The notes beneath the pieces are model-generated. The model was given only the letters and a program-made list of their open reading frames with translations. It made no database searches and was not told the DNA's origin. A stretch of DNA of 16,397 nucleotides from Thermoleophilia bacterium (lineage in GTDB: Bacteria > Actinomycetota > Thermoleophilia > Gaiellales > Gaiellaceae). The stretch covers positions 1 through 16,397 of the forward strand of contig JACVRM010000037.1 of NCBI GenBank assembly GCA_014534415.1, written 5' to 3'. Below, in pieces: positions 6,150 through 12,690 of the stretch; position 1 is the first letter of the stretch; every line of letters begins with the position of its first letter. Position numbers and translations under genes: made by a program.

Positions 6150-8619
6150 GACGACCGTCGCGCCCGAGCGCACCGAGACGGAGGCGCCGCAGCGGGGGTA
6201 CATCGGCGTCAACGTCCCGCGCAAGGAGGACAAGCGACTCGTCCAGGGTGAGGGCCTCTTCGTCGACGACGTCAAGCGGCACGGCATGGCGTACGTGCAC
6301 TTCGTCAGGTCGCCGTACGCCCACGCGCGCATCGCCTCCGTGGACGTCTCGAAGGCCGAGGCGCTCGACGGCGTGTACGGGACGCTGACGGGCGACGAGG
6401 TCGCCGAGCTGACCGATCCGTTCTTCCAGATCGCGCCTCCCCCGGGCGGGCACGTGAAGGACTACGCGCTCGCGGTCGGCCGCGTGCGCCACGTCGGCGA
6501 GCCGGTCGTCGCCGTCGCCGCCCGCACGCGCGAGCTCGCGCGCGACGCGGCCGACCTCGTCGAGGTCGAGTACGAGCCGCTCGATCCGATCGTCGACCCG
6601 GAGCGCGCCGCCGACCCCGACGCGCCGCAGCTCCACGACGACGTTCCGAGCAACACGATCTGGAACGGCCACTTCGACTACGGCGACTACGACGGCGCGC
6701 TCGCGGCGGCCGACAAGGTGATTCGCATCAAGCGGCTCCACTTCGACCGCTTCTCGTCGACGCCGCTCGAGACGAGCGGCGCGGTCGTCGAGTACAACCG
6801 CGGCACCGGGCAGTGGACGCTGCACTGCAACAACCAGTTCCCGGGTTTCGCGATCATCATGATGGCCCCGGCGCTCCGCACCGGCATGGACAAGCTGCGC
6901 TTCGTCTCCCAGGACGTCGGCGGCGGCTTCGGGAACAAGATCTGCACCCACCCCCAGCTCGTCGCGCTGTGCCTGCTCTCCCGGAAGCTCAAGCGCGCGT
7001 GCCAGTGGACGGAGTGGCGAACCGAGCAGCACATGGCGAACTCGCACGGGAACGAGCGCGTCTTCCTCGACGTCGAAGTGCCCGTGACCGACGACGGCCT
7101 GATGCTCGGCTTCAAGGCGCGCATGATCGACGACTGCGGCGCCTACACCCGCTACGAGCCGCTCGGCTGCATCATCTGGGCCCAGGTCACGCCGGGCGCC
7201 TACCGCTGGCGCAACGTGCGCGTCGAGTTCACGCAGGTGTGCACGAACAAGTCGCCCTGCGGCCCGAACCGCGGCTACTCGCGCATGCAGCACCTCTGGT
7301 TCACCGAGCGGGTCATGGACGTCGTCGCCGACGAGCTGAAGCTGGACCGCGTCGCGGTTCGCAAGAAGAACTACATCCGCGCAGACGAGATGCCGTACGA
7401 GACGCCGAACGGCTGCATCTACGACTCCGGCGACTACGCGCTCTGCCTCGACAAGGCGCTCGAGCTCGTCGACTACGAGAGCATCGAGGAGCGCAGGCGC
7501 GAGGCCGAGTCGCGCGGCAAGCTGCTCGGCGTCGGGATCGGCTCGACGCTCGATTCCGGCACCAACAACTTCGGCCAGGCGACGCTCGTCAACCCGGAGC
7601 TCCAGTACTCCGTCAACAACGAGGTGGCGAGCGTGAAGCTCGACATCTTCGGTGAGATCGTCGTCACGCTCGGCACGACGCCCCAGGGCCAGGGGCACGA
7701 GACGACGGCGGCCCAGATCGTCGCGGACATCCTCGGCGTCACGCCCGACGACGTGAACGTGCGACCGGGCCACGACTCGTACTGGAACTCGCACGCCGGC
7801 TTCTCCGGGACCTACGCCAGCCAGTTCGCGGTCACCGGGCTCGGCGCCGTCAAGGGTGCCACCGAGATGCTCGCCGACCAGATCCGGACGCTCGCAGGAG
7901 CGGTGCTGGGCGGCGTGCCGCCCGAGCAGATCGAGCTCGCGGAGGGCTTCGCGCGCATCAAGGGAAACCCGGAAGCGGCCCTCCCGTTCATGGCGTGCGG
8001 CGCGATCGTCAACGCCAACAACGCCGTGCTCCCACTCGAATTGCGCGACATCACGCTCAACTGCCGCTACGTCTACGTGCCGCCGCACCAGCTCCCCGAC
8101 AAGGAGCGAAAGTACGGCAACCTGACGCTGACGTACGCCACGCAGATCCACGCGTGCGTCGTCGAGGTCGACGAGGAGACGGGCTCGTACGAGATCGTCG
8201 ACTACGGCGCCGTCGACGACTGCGGCGTACGAATCAACCCGCAGATCGTCGAAGGGCAAGTGCACGGCGCGACGGCGCAGGCGCTGGGCGCCGCGACCCA
8301 CGAGACGTTCGCCTACGACGAGCAGGGCAACCTGCTGACGCCCAACTTCTACGACTACCACGTGCCGCACGCGCTCGACATGCCGCCGCTCAAGACGGGC
8401 TACATCGAGTCGCCGTCGCCGTTCACGCCGCTCGGTGCCAAGGGCATGGGAGAGGGCGGCGGCGCGGGTCTCTCGGCGGTGTGCTCGGCGCTTCAGGACG
8501 CTCTGCGGCCCGTCGGCCGGCCGATCGTGTACGACAGCTGCAACCCGTACTGGCGTGTGTGGGAGATGCTGCGGGACCCGGCCAAGACGCGCGAGAACGT
8601 CGAGGTCGAGACGCGGTGA
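6142..8619 (+). CDS. Molybdenum hydroxylase molybdopterin-binding large subunit (CoxL-like, variant active-site loop)
   Basis: An 825-residue protein from GTG 6142; CoxL is about 809. Shine-Dalgarno GGGGAGG at 6129-6135 lies 6 nt upstream. After a short tail the aldehyde oxidase/xanthine dehydrogenase a/b hammerhead domain begins (GYIGVNVPRKEDKRLVQGEG), followed by the cofactor-binding domain with QDVGGGFGNK (residues 257-266). The catalytic glutamate is E771 in AKGMGEGGGAG, matching CoxL Glu763. At the loop that carries Cys388 in form I CO dehydrogenase (AYxCSFR), this protein reads CGPNRGYSR (373-381), with Gly378 aligned to that cysteine. It also differs from the common form II AYRGAGR. 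CO is therefore an unlikely substrate; hydroxylation of an aldehyde, N-heterocycle or aromatic is more plausible. The neighbours supply the FAD, Fe-S and maturation partners. The stop overlaps the next start (GTGA). Confidence 0.92.
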   Translation: MTETTVAPERTETEAPQRGYIGVNVPRKEDKRLVQGEGLFVDDVKRHGMAYVHFVRSPYAHARIASVDVSKAEALDGVYGTLTGDEVAELTDPFFQIAPPPGGHVKDYALAVGRVRHVGEPVVAVAARTRELARDAADLVEVEYEPLDPIVDPERAADPDAPQLHDDVPSNTIWNGHFDYGDYDGALAAADKVIRIKRLHFDRFSSTPLETSGAVVEYNRGTGQWTLHCNNQFPGFAIIMMAPALRTGMDKLRFVSQDVGGGFGNKICTHPQLVALCLLSRKLKRACQWTEWRTEQHMANSHGNERVFLDVEVPVTDDGLMLGFKARMIDDCGAYTRYEPLGCIIWAQVTPGAYRWRNVRVEFTQVCTNKSPCGPNRGYSRMQHLWFTERVMDVVADELKLDRVAVRKKNYIRADEMPYETPNGCIYDSGDYALCLDKALELVDYESIEERRREAESRGKLLGVGIGSTLDSGTNNFGQATLVNPELQYSVNNEVASVKLDIFGEIVVTLGTTPQGQGHETTAAQIVADILGVTPDDVNVRPGHDSYWNSHAGFSGTYASQFAVTGLGAVKGATEMLADQIRTLAGAVLGGVPPEQIELAEGFARIKGNPEAALPFMACGAIVNANNAVLPLELRDITLNCRYVYVPPHQLPDKERKYGNLTLTYATQIHACVVEVDEETGSYEIVDYGAVDDCGVRINPQIVEGQVHGATAQALGAATHETFAYDEQGNLLTPNFYDYHVPHALDMPPLKTGYIESPSPFTPLGAKGMGEGGGAGLSAVCSALQDALRPVGRPIVYDSCNPYWRVWEMLRDPAKTRENVEVETR

Positions 8620-9404
8620 AGGTGCAAGGCGAGACGTCGTTCGCCGCCCCCCGGGCCACGGTGTGGGAGGTGCTGAACGACCCGGCGCGGATGGCGAAGA
8701 CGATGCCGAACGTGGAGAGCTTCGACGTGCTCGACGACCGTCGCTGGAAGGCGAACGTCGCCGTCCCGCTCGGCCTTGGCTCGCTCAAGCTCGCGATCAA
8801 CTTCGACAAGACCGAGGAGCGGCCGCCCGAGTTCGCGAGGCTCAGCGCGAAGGGGCAGGGCGTCGGTGCGCTGCTGAACATGGACACACAGTTCGAGCTC
8901 GCCGAATCGGCCGCCGGCACCGACATGCGCTGGGAGGCGGAGGTGCGGATCGCCGGCCCGGTTGGTGCGATGGGCCAGCGGGTCATCCAGCCGATCGTGA
9001 ACCAGCAGGTCAAGCAGGTACTCGCGGCGCTCGGCGAGCAGGTTCAGCAGGCGGCCGGCGCGGGGTCTGACCCCGCCGCGTCGCTGCCTCCTCCGCAGGA
9101 CGACGTCCCGCGGCTCGAGACGCCGTCCGGCGGCGCGTTCGTCGAGGCAGCCGCGACCCAGACGCAGCCGCAGGACGGGTTCACGGGCGGTCCGGCCGGC
9201 GGCCCCCGCGAGGTGCGCATGGACGTCGAGCCCGAGACCGACCCCGATCTGAAGGACTACGGCCCGCCCGCTGAGAGCACGCCCGAGGCGGACCCTGCGA
9301 GCGTCGAGGGCTCGAGCGGCGCCGAGGAGGGGATCAACCCGTGGGCGCCCGAGAGCTACTCGGACGAACCGGAAGGGCCGACAACGTCGACCGAAGAGCG
9401 CTGA
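8616..9404 (+). CDS. CoxG-like SRPBCC protein with a long acidic, Pro-rich tail
   Basis: A 262-residue protein from GTG 8616, overlapping the large-subunit stop as GTGA. Residues 1 to about 147 are a CoxG/SRPBCC domain: VKVQGETSFAAPRATVWEVL, NDPARMAKTMPNVESF, an antiparallel sheet, then the closing helix VIQPIVNQQVKQVLAALGEQ. CoxG-family proteins accompany CO dehydrogenase-type enzymes; work on mycobacterial CO dehydrogenase implicates CoxG in carrying quinone between enzyme and membrane, so this protein may link the hydroxylase to the respiratory chain. Residues about 148-262 are Pro/Glu/Asp/Gly-rich and probably disordered, with no C-terminal membrane segment, unlike some CoxG proteins that are membrane anchored. 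A GGGGTCTGACCCC repeat copy lies exactly at the domain/tail junction and encodes GSDP (150-153). The tail's 3' end overlaps the start of the next gene in another frame. Confidence 0.85.
   Translation: MKVQGETSFAAPRATVWEVLNDPARMAKTMPNVESFDVLDDRRWKANVAVPLGLGSLKLAINFDKTEERPPEFARLSAKGQGVGALLNMDTQFELAESAAGTDMRWEAEVRIAGPVGAMGQRVIQPIVNQQVKQVLAALGEQVQQAAGAGSDPAASLPPPQDDVPRLETPSGGAFVEAAATQTQPQDGFTGGPAGGPREVRMDVEPETDPDLKDYGPPAESTPEADPASVEGSSGAEEGINPWAPESYSDEPEGPTTSTEER
9060..9076. repeat. GGGGTCTGACCCC palindrome inside the coxG-like gene, copy 4
   Basis: A perfect inverted repeat with 8-bp arms around T9068. It is in frame and encodes Gly-Ser-Asp-Pro at the junction between the folded SRPBCC domain and the disordered tail. 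Confidence 0.65.
9325..9332 (+). promoter_or_regulatory. Shine-Dalgarno AGGAGGGG deciding the start of the beta-propeller gene
   Basis: AGGAGGGG lies 8 nt before GTG 9341, inside the coding tail of the coxG-like gene. It is one of the strongest ribosome-binding sequences in the window and favours GTG 9341 over the CTG at 9401. Confidence 0.5.
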
Positions 9405-10390
9405 TCCTCTACGCCGCGACAGGCGACGCCGTCGCACGGCTCGAGGAGCGGAACGACGGCTGGCATGGGACGCTCACGCTCGCGGGGAGCGGCGCGCAGT
9501 GCCTCGCGACGGGCGGACTTAGTGGCGGTCAGCCACAAACTCTGCTCGCCGGCTGCCGCGGGCGTGGGCTCTGGCGCAGCGACGACGCCGGCGAGAGTTG
9601 GCGGGATCTCGGTTTGCCTCAGCCGGACGTCTACTCCGTTGCCATCTCGCCGGCCGACGGTGCGCTGTACGCGGGCTGCGAGCCGAGCATGCTCTTTCGC
9701 TCACGCGACGGCGGCGATACGTGGGAGGAGCTCTCCATGCTCCGCGAGCTGCCGTCGGCGCCGACTTGGAGCTTCCCTCCGCGCCCCTGGACGTCGCACG
9801 TGCGCTGGATCGCGCCGAACCCGCACGATGCCGAGCTGTTGCTCGTCGGCATCGAGCTCGGCGGGCTGATGCGGTCGACCGACGGAGGTCGCACGTGGGC
9901 CGACCACCGCCCAGGCGCGCAGCCGGACGTGCACGCGATTGCCTGGCATCCGACCGCGCAGGGGCGGGCGTACGAAGCCGGCGGCGGCGGCGCGGCGTGG
10001 AGCTTCGACGCCGGAGACACGTGGCGGCCGGCCGACGAAGGACGGGACCGCGACTACACGTGGGCGCTCGCAGTGGATCCCGACGACCCCGACTGCTGGT
10101 TCATTTCGGCGAGCCGCGGCCCGTTCGACGCGCACCGCAGCGATCGGCACGCGCAGGCGTACGTCTACCGCTGGCGCGGCGATGGGCCGTGGCAGGCGCT
10201 CGATGGGGGTCTGCCGAAGCCACTTGACGCAATGCCATACGCGCTTGTGTTTGCCGGCGAGCGCCTCTTCGCCGGGCTGCGAGACGGCCGCCTCTATGCC
10301 AGTCCGGACGGGGGCGAGACCTGGGACGCGCAGTGGATCGTGGGCGCAGAACTGCAGGCGATCACCGCCCTTGCCGCGACGCCTCGCTGA
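9341..10390 (+). CDS. BNR/Asp-box beta-propeller protein (sialidase/sortilin-like fold)
   Basis: A 349-residue protein with five Asp boxes (S-x-D-x-G-x-T-W): SDDAGESW (80-87), SRDGGDTW (121-128), STDGGRTW (179-186), SFDAGDTW (221-228) and SPDGGETW (321-328). Each closes a blade of a beta-propeller as in BNR-repeat, YCF48 and sortilin-type proteins. The blades contain YAG-CEPSMLFRS and LLVGIELGGLMRS patterns. There is no signal peptide, so it is likely cytoplasmic. Asp-box propellers are usually scaffolds or glycosidase-like; no catalytic set is recognisable here. GTG 9341 has a strong Shine-Dalgarno but adds about 20 residues of poor quality that overlap the coxG-like gene. A CTG at 9401 would start just before the conserved LILYAATGDAVARL and give a 4-nt CTGA overlap; either start is possible. 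Adjacency suggests co-transcription with the hydroxylase cluster, but the functional link is unknown. Confidence 0.8.
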   Translation: MGARELLGRTGRADNVDRRALILYAATGDAVARLEERNDGWHGTLTLAGSGAQCLATGGLSGGQPQTLLAGCRGRGLWRSDDAGESWRDLGLPQPDVYSVAISPADGALYAGCEPSMLFRSRDGGDTWEELSMLRELPSAPTWSFPPRPWTSHVRWIAPNPHDAELLLVGIELGGLMRSTDGGRTWADHRPGAQPDVHAIAWHPTAQGRAYEAGGGGAAWSFDAGDTWRPADEGRDRDYTWALAVDPDDPDCWFISASRGPFDAHRSDRHAQAYVYRWRGDGPWQALDGGLPKPLDAMPYALVFAGERLFAGLRDGRLYASPDGGETWDAQWIVGAELQAITALAATPR

Positions 10391-10420
10391 CGGCGTCCCG
10401 CGTGCGCCCCTGCGTCAGCG
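10385..10420 (+). terminator. Inverted repeat at the end of the beta-propeller gene, possible terminator
   Basis: CGCTGACG (10385-10392) and CGTCAGCG (10413-10420) form a perfect 8-bp stem around a 20-nt GC-rich loop, beginning at the stop codon. No T-run follows, so it is at best an L-shaped actinobacterial-type terminator or a transcript-end stabiliser. Confidence 0.35.
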
Positions 10421-10528
10421 GAGCGGGTGTGTGCGCTTCAACGGCCACGCTCCGCGCCGGCACGCGCGGTCGTGGCGTGCCCGGCGACTTCGCGTCGCCG
10501 ACTGCGAGCGCGCGACCGGTTTCGTGGC

Positions 10529-10534
10529 TAGGCT
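10529..10534 (+). promoter_or_regulatory. -10 element TAGGCT, leaderless start of the UspA gene
   Basis: TAGGCT is followed by 7 nt (CTCGCCG) and TTG at 10542. It lies downstream of an in-frame GTG at 10524, so if the promoter is real that GTG is not the start. Confidence 0.55.
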
Positions 10535-10541
10535 CTCGCCG

Positions 10542-11021
10542 TTGCGCACGATCGTGGTCGGCTTCGACGGTTCCGAAGGCGCGGAGCACGCGCTCGCTCG
10601 GGCGCTCGAGCTGGCAAAGGCGCTCTCCGGCCGAGTCGTCGTGGTGAGCGTCGCGGGTCTCCCTCTCGGCGGAGCTCCGCTGTGGGACCCGGTCGGACCT
10701 GGTGCGCTCGCCGTTCCCTCCGCGGGCGTTCGGGTCGCAGATCAGCCGGACTCGGACGACCTCGTCCGACGCTTGCTCGACGAAGCGCGCGAGCGCGTCT
10801 CGGCGGCCGGCTTGGAGGCGGATTACGAGGCGCGGCGCGGCGATCCCGGTGACGCGATCGTCGCCGTCGCGGACGAGCGCGGCGCCGACCTCATCGTCGT
10901 CGGCACCCGCGAGCCCGGCTTCCTCGAGCGCCTGCTCGCGGGGAGCGTCAGCGACGACCTCGCCCGCCGAGCGCACTGCGACGTCCTGATCGTGCATCCG
11001 CCGCGCGCGCGGCGCGGCTGA
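10542..11021 (+). CDS. Universal stress protein, UspA family
   Basis: A 159-residue protein from TTG 10542, the usual length of a single-domain Usp. It opens with LRTIVVGFDGSEGAEHALARAL, the standard first strand, ligand loop and helix. It ends with ADLIVVGTREPGFLERLLAGSVSDDLARRAHCDVLIV. The ATP-binding signature G-2x-G-9x-G-S is G121-TR-E124-9x-G134-S135, so the second glycine is a glutamate; ATP binding is likely but less certain. Usp proteins are cytoplasmic dimers induced by stress, starvation or low oxygen. The start was chosen because the -10 TAGGCT precedes it by 7 nt; GTG 10524 would add six residues (VARLSP) of no family similarity. It appears to be a single-gene unit flanked by possible hairpins on both sides. 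Confidence 0.88.
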   Translation: MRTIVVGFDGSEGAEHALARALELAKALSGRVVVVSVAGLPLGGAPLWDPVGPGALAVPSAGVRVADQPDSDDLVRRLLDEARERVSAAGLEADYEARRGDPGDAIVAVADERGADLIVVGTREPGFLERLLAGSVSDDLARRAHCDVLIVHPPRARRG

Positions 11022-11030
11022 CGAGCACAG

Positions 11031-11048
11031 CGCCGGTCCCGCCCGGCG
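11031..11048 (+). terminator. Hairpin just after the UspA gene, possible terminator
   Basis: CGCCGG and CCGGCG form a perfect 6-bp GC stem with a 6-nt loop (TCCCGC), beginning 10 nt after the UspA stop. There is no T-run. Confidence 0.35.
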
Positions 11049-11084
11049 AGAGGCCCGACCTATGCGCGGCGTAGCCTCGGCACG

Positions 11085-11103
11085 GGGAGGGGTCAGACCT
11101 CCC
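11085..11103 (+). repeat. GGGGTCAGACC repeat, copy 5, with an alternative stem
   Basis: GGGGTCAGACC at 11089-11099. The flanks form a second palindrome, GGGAGG (11085-11090) with CCTCCC (11098-11103), around a 7-nt loop. The palindromic character is thus kept although the core sequence has changed. Confidence 0.6.
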
Positions 11104-11124
11104 GAAGCGCCATGCGCGCTTACC

Positions 11125-11137
11125 GGGGTCAGACCTC
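11125..11137 (+). repeat. GGGGTCAGACCTC repeat, copy 6
   Basis: Exact GGGGTCAGACC followed by TC, 36 bp downstream of copy 5 and in the same orientation. A diverged third member, GAGGGGTCAAAC, follows at 11176-11187. Confidence 0.6.
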
Positions 11138-11322
11138 TTCGTCGCGAGCGCGCCCGAAGCCGGCCCGCGACGGTCGAGGGGTCAAACGGCACCCAGGAGG
11201 GATCAGCGCGTCGCGTACGAAGCTACGAATCCCTCGAACGGGTGAGTTCGCTCGAGGTCAAGCACGGGAATCACGCTCTACCACGGCCAGCGATGGGGCC
11301 GGCCTGCGGCACCGCAAACTTC

Positions 11323-11331
11323 AGGAAGGAG
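11323..11331 (+). promoter_or_regulatory. Shine-Dalgarno AGGAAGGAG of the small membrane protein gene
   Basis: AGGAAGGAG ends 7 nt before ATG 11339. The other stand-alone genes here look leaderless, so this strong site suggests a transcript with a real 5' leader. Confidence 0.6.
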
Positions 11332-11338
11332 TCGCAGG

Positions 11339-11572
11339 ATGGCTCGTCTGGCGTCCAGGACGCAAAGCGAGGACGCGCTTCAAGGCCGCGCCGTCTCGCC
11401 GCTCGGACGCGGCCGGCATCTCCGCGTCGTGCAGGGCGGCCCAGACCTCGAGCGTGCCGCCCCGCTGCCCCCGGAGCTCAAAGGCATCGCGCTTGCGATA
11501 CCGCTGGGTCTGGCCGGCTGGGCGGTAATCCTGCTTCCTGTGATCGTCATCGCCAGGCTCGTCGGCGGCTGA
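11339..11572 (+). CDS. Small membrane protein, unknown function
   Basis: A 77-residue protein that I do not recognise. The first 45 residues are polar and basic (MARLASRTQSEDALQGRAV, then RGRHLRVVQGGPDLERAAPL). PPELKGIALAIPLGLAGW begins a single hydrophobic helix of about residues 48-74, rich in Ile, Leu and Val and ending ARLVGG at the C-terminus, so it is probably a tail-anchored or single-pass inner-membrane protein with a cytoplasmic N-terminus. The start is supported by a textbook Shine-Dalgarno (AGGAAGGAG, 7 nt upstream). A leader of unknown length precedes it, and 53 nt separate it from the next gene, which has its own -10. The strong ribosome site and a sensible membrane segment argue that it is real; no homologue can be named. 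Confidence 0.6.
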   Translation: MARLASRTQSEDALQGRAVSPLGRGRHLRVVQGGPDLERAAPLPPELKGIALAIPLGLAGWAVILLPVIVIARLVGG

Positions 11573-11613
11573 CGCCAGCCGGTACCGCCGCATGGCGCAC
11601 GGCGCGCCCGTGA

Positions 11614-11619
11614 CAGTAT
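11614..11619 (+). promoter_or_regulatory. -10-like CAGTAT before the LLM oxidoreductase gene
   Basis: CAGTAT keeps the key A2 and T6 of TANNNT and is followed by 6 nt (TCGCGC) and GTG 11626. No Shine-Dalgarno is present. Confidence 0.45.
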
Positions 11620-11625
11620 TCGCGC

Positions 11626-12690
11626 GTGCCTCCGTCGTTTCGGATCGGCGTCATGCAGCTGACGATGGAGCCGCTCGAGGAGATGCTCGAGCATGCGCGC
11701 GTCATGGACACGGTCGGCATCGACACGATCTGGCTGGCCGAGGCGTACCCGTGGTGGCGCAAGCACGGGATGGAGGCGCGCTCGTCGACGGTGGTCTCCG
11801 CGCTGATGGCGCGCGAGACCGAGCGCCTCACGATCGGCTGGGGCATCATCTCGCCGTTCACCCGCCACCCCGTGCAGGCGGCCATGGACGCCCGCGTGGT
11901 CCAGGAGGCGGTCGGCCCCGGCCGCTTCCTGCTCGGCTACGGGACCTCGAAGATCTTCCTGAACAACGTGAAGCGCGGCGGCGAGAAGATCTCGACGCTC
12001 GGCGCGATGCGGGACGCGGTGACGATCACGCGCGGCGTCCTCGAGGGCGGCGCCTTCGACTACGACGGACGGATCTTCAGCGCGAGCGTCCCGCCGCTGG
12101 CGCGCGAAGCCGAAACGCCTCGCGGCGCGCCCCCGCTCTACGTCGCCGCTACGGCACCGAAGATGCAGCAGCTCGGCGGCGAGCTCGGCGACGGTGTACT
12201 GACCCCCTCGATCACGACACCGGCGTTCGTCCGCTACACGCGCGACAACGTCGCCGTCGGCGCGGAGCGGGCGGGACGCGACGCGGCCGAGGTCGACATC
12301 GGCTGCACGATCGTCGCCTCGATCGCCGACAAGCGCGACGAGGGCCGCGACGGGGCCCGAGAGATCGCGGCCATGTACCTCGCGAACAAGTTCCAGAACA
12401 TCCGTGGCGCAGCCGACACGCTGCTCGACCTCGCGGAGATCGACATGGACGAGCTCCGGCCGGTAGCAGAGGCGATGGAGCGTGGCGGCCGCCTCGCCGC
12501 CAGCGAGCAGGTCAGCGACGATCTGCTCGACCGCTGCAAGCCGATCGCGGGCACGCCGGACGACTGTGTCGCCGCGATCGAGGAGTACCGTGCGGCCGGC
12601 TGCACGCACGTGATGCTCGAGCTCTGGGGCGACGACCGCGCCCGGCAGATCCAGCTGTTCGGAGAGCGCGTCCTGTCCCGGGTGCGATGA
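11626..12690 (+). CDS. LLM-class flavin/F420-dependent oxidoreductase
   Basis: A 354-residue protein from GTG 11626, of usual length for the bacterial luciferase-like TIM-barrel family. It begins FRIGVMQLTMEPLEEMLEHARVMDTVGIDTIWLAE, the first strand and helix of the barrel. TERLTIGWGIISPFTRHPVQAAMDARVVQEAVGPGRFLLGYGTS follows the family's cofactor-binding layout. The later FDYDGRIFSASVPPL, PPLYVAATAPKMQQLGGELGDGVL and the C-terminal GTPDDCVAAIEEYRAAGCTHVMLELWG are standard. The pattern is closest to methylenetetrahydromethanopterin reductase-like members, many of which use F420 in actinobacteria; FMN cannot be excluded. Members oxidise or reduce varied small molecules, so the substrate is unknown. 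It is the first gene of an operon with an M20 hydrolase (ATGA overlap) and a SnoaL-like protein, which hints at oxidation followed by hydrolysis. Confidence 0.88.
   Translation: MPPSFRIGVMQLTMEPLEEMLEHARVMDTVGIDTIWLAEAYPWWRKHGMEARSSTVVSALMARETERLTIGWGIISPFTRHPVQAAMDARVVQEAVGPGRFLLGYGTSKIFLNNVKRGGEKISTLGAMRDAVTITRGVLEGGAFDYDGRIFSASVPPLAREAETPRGAPPLYVAATAPKMQQLGGELGDGVLTPSITTPAFVRYTRDNVAVGAERAGRDAAEVDIGCTIVASIADKRDEGRDGAREIAAMYLANKFQNIRGAADTLLDLAEIDMDELRPVAEAMERGGRLAASEQVSDDLLDRCKPIAGTPDDCVAAIEEYRAAGCTHVMLELWGDDRARQIQLFGERVLSRVR

Larger units (their letters stand above)
11022..11338. other. 317-bp intergenic region with clustered GGGGTCAGACC-type repeats
   Basis: No convincing gene. After the hairpin at 11031-11048 come two exact GGGGTCAGACC copies (11089, 11125), a decayed GAGGGGTCAAAC (11176-11187) and a weaker GGAGGGATCAG (about 11196-11206). 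A foldable stretch follows at 11232-11257, with two competing stems: CCTCGA/TCGAGG or CGAAC/GTTCG. The region ends with the Shine-Dalgarno of the small membrane protein gene. I could not match it to a known riboswitch class. Confidence 0.5.

Noticed and set aside
6136..8370. A 744-codon open frame antisense to the large-subunit gene
   Set aside because: It is rich in Arg, Val, Ala and Asp with no family motif, and mirrors the third-position GC bias of the strongly supported plus-strand gene.
4816..9404. A form I aerobic CO dehydrogenase (coxMSLG)
   Set aside because: Gene order fits, but the large subunit has CGPNRGYSR where AYxCSFR with its Cu-binding cysteine is required.
10524..11021. A longer UspA protein starting at GTG 10524
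   Set aside because: The extra residues VARLSP have no family similarity, and the -10 TAGGCT lies downstream of that codon.
11200..11338. A known riboswitch (c-di-GMP, c-di-AMP, SAM, cobalamin or molybdenum cofactor class)
   Set aside because: I could not align the conserved core of any of these; only generic hairpins are visible.
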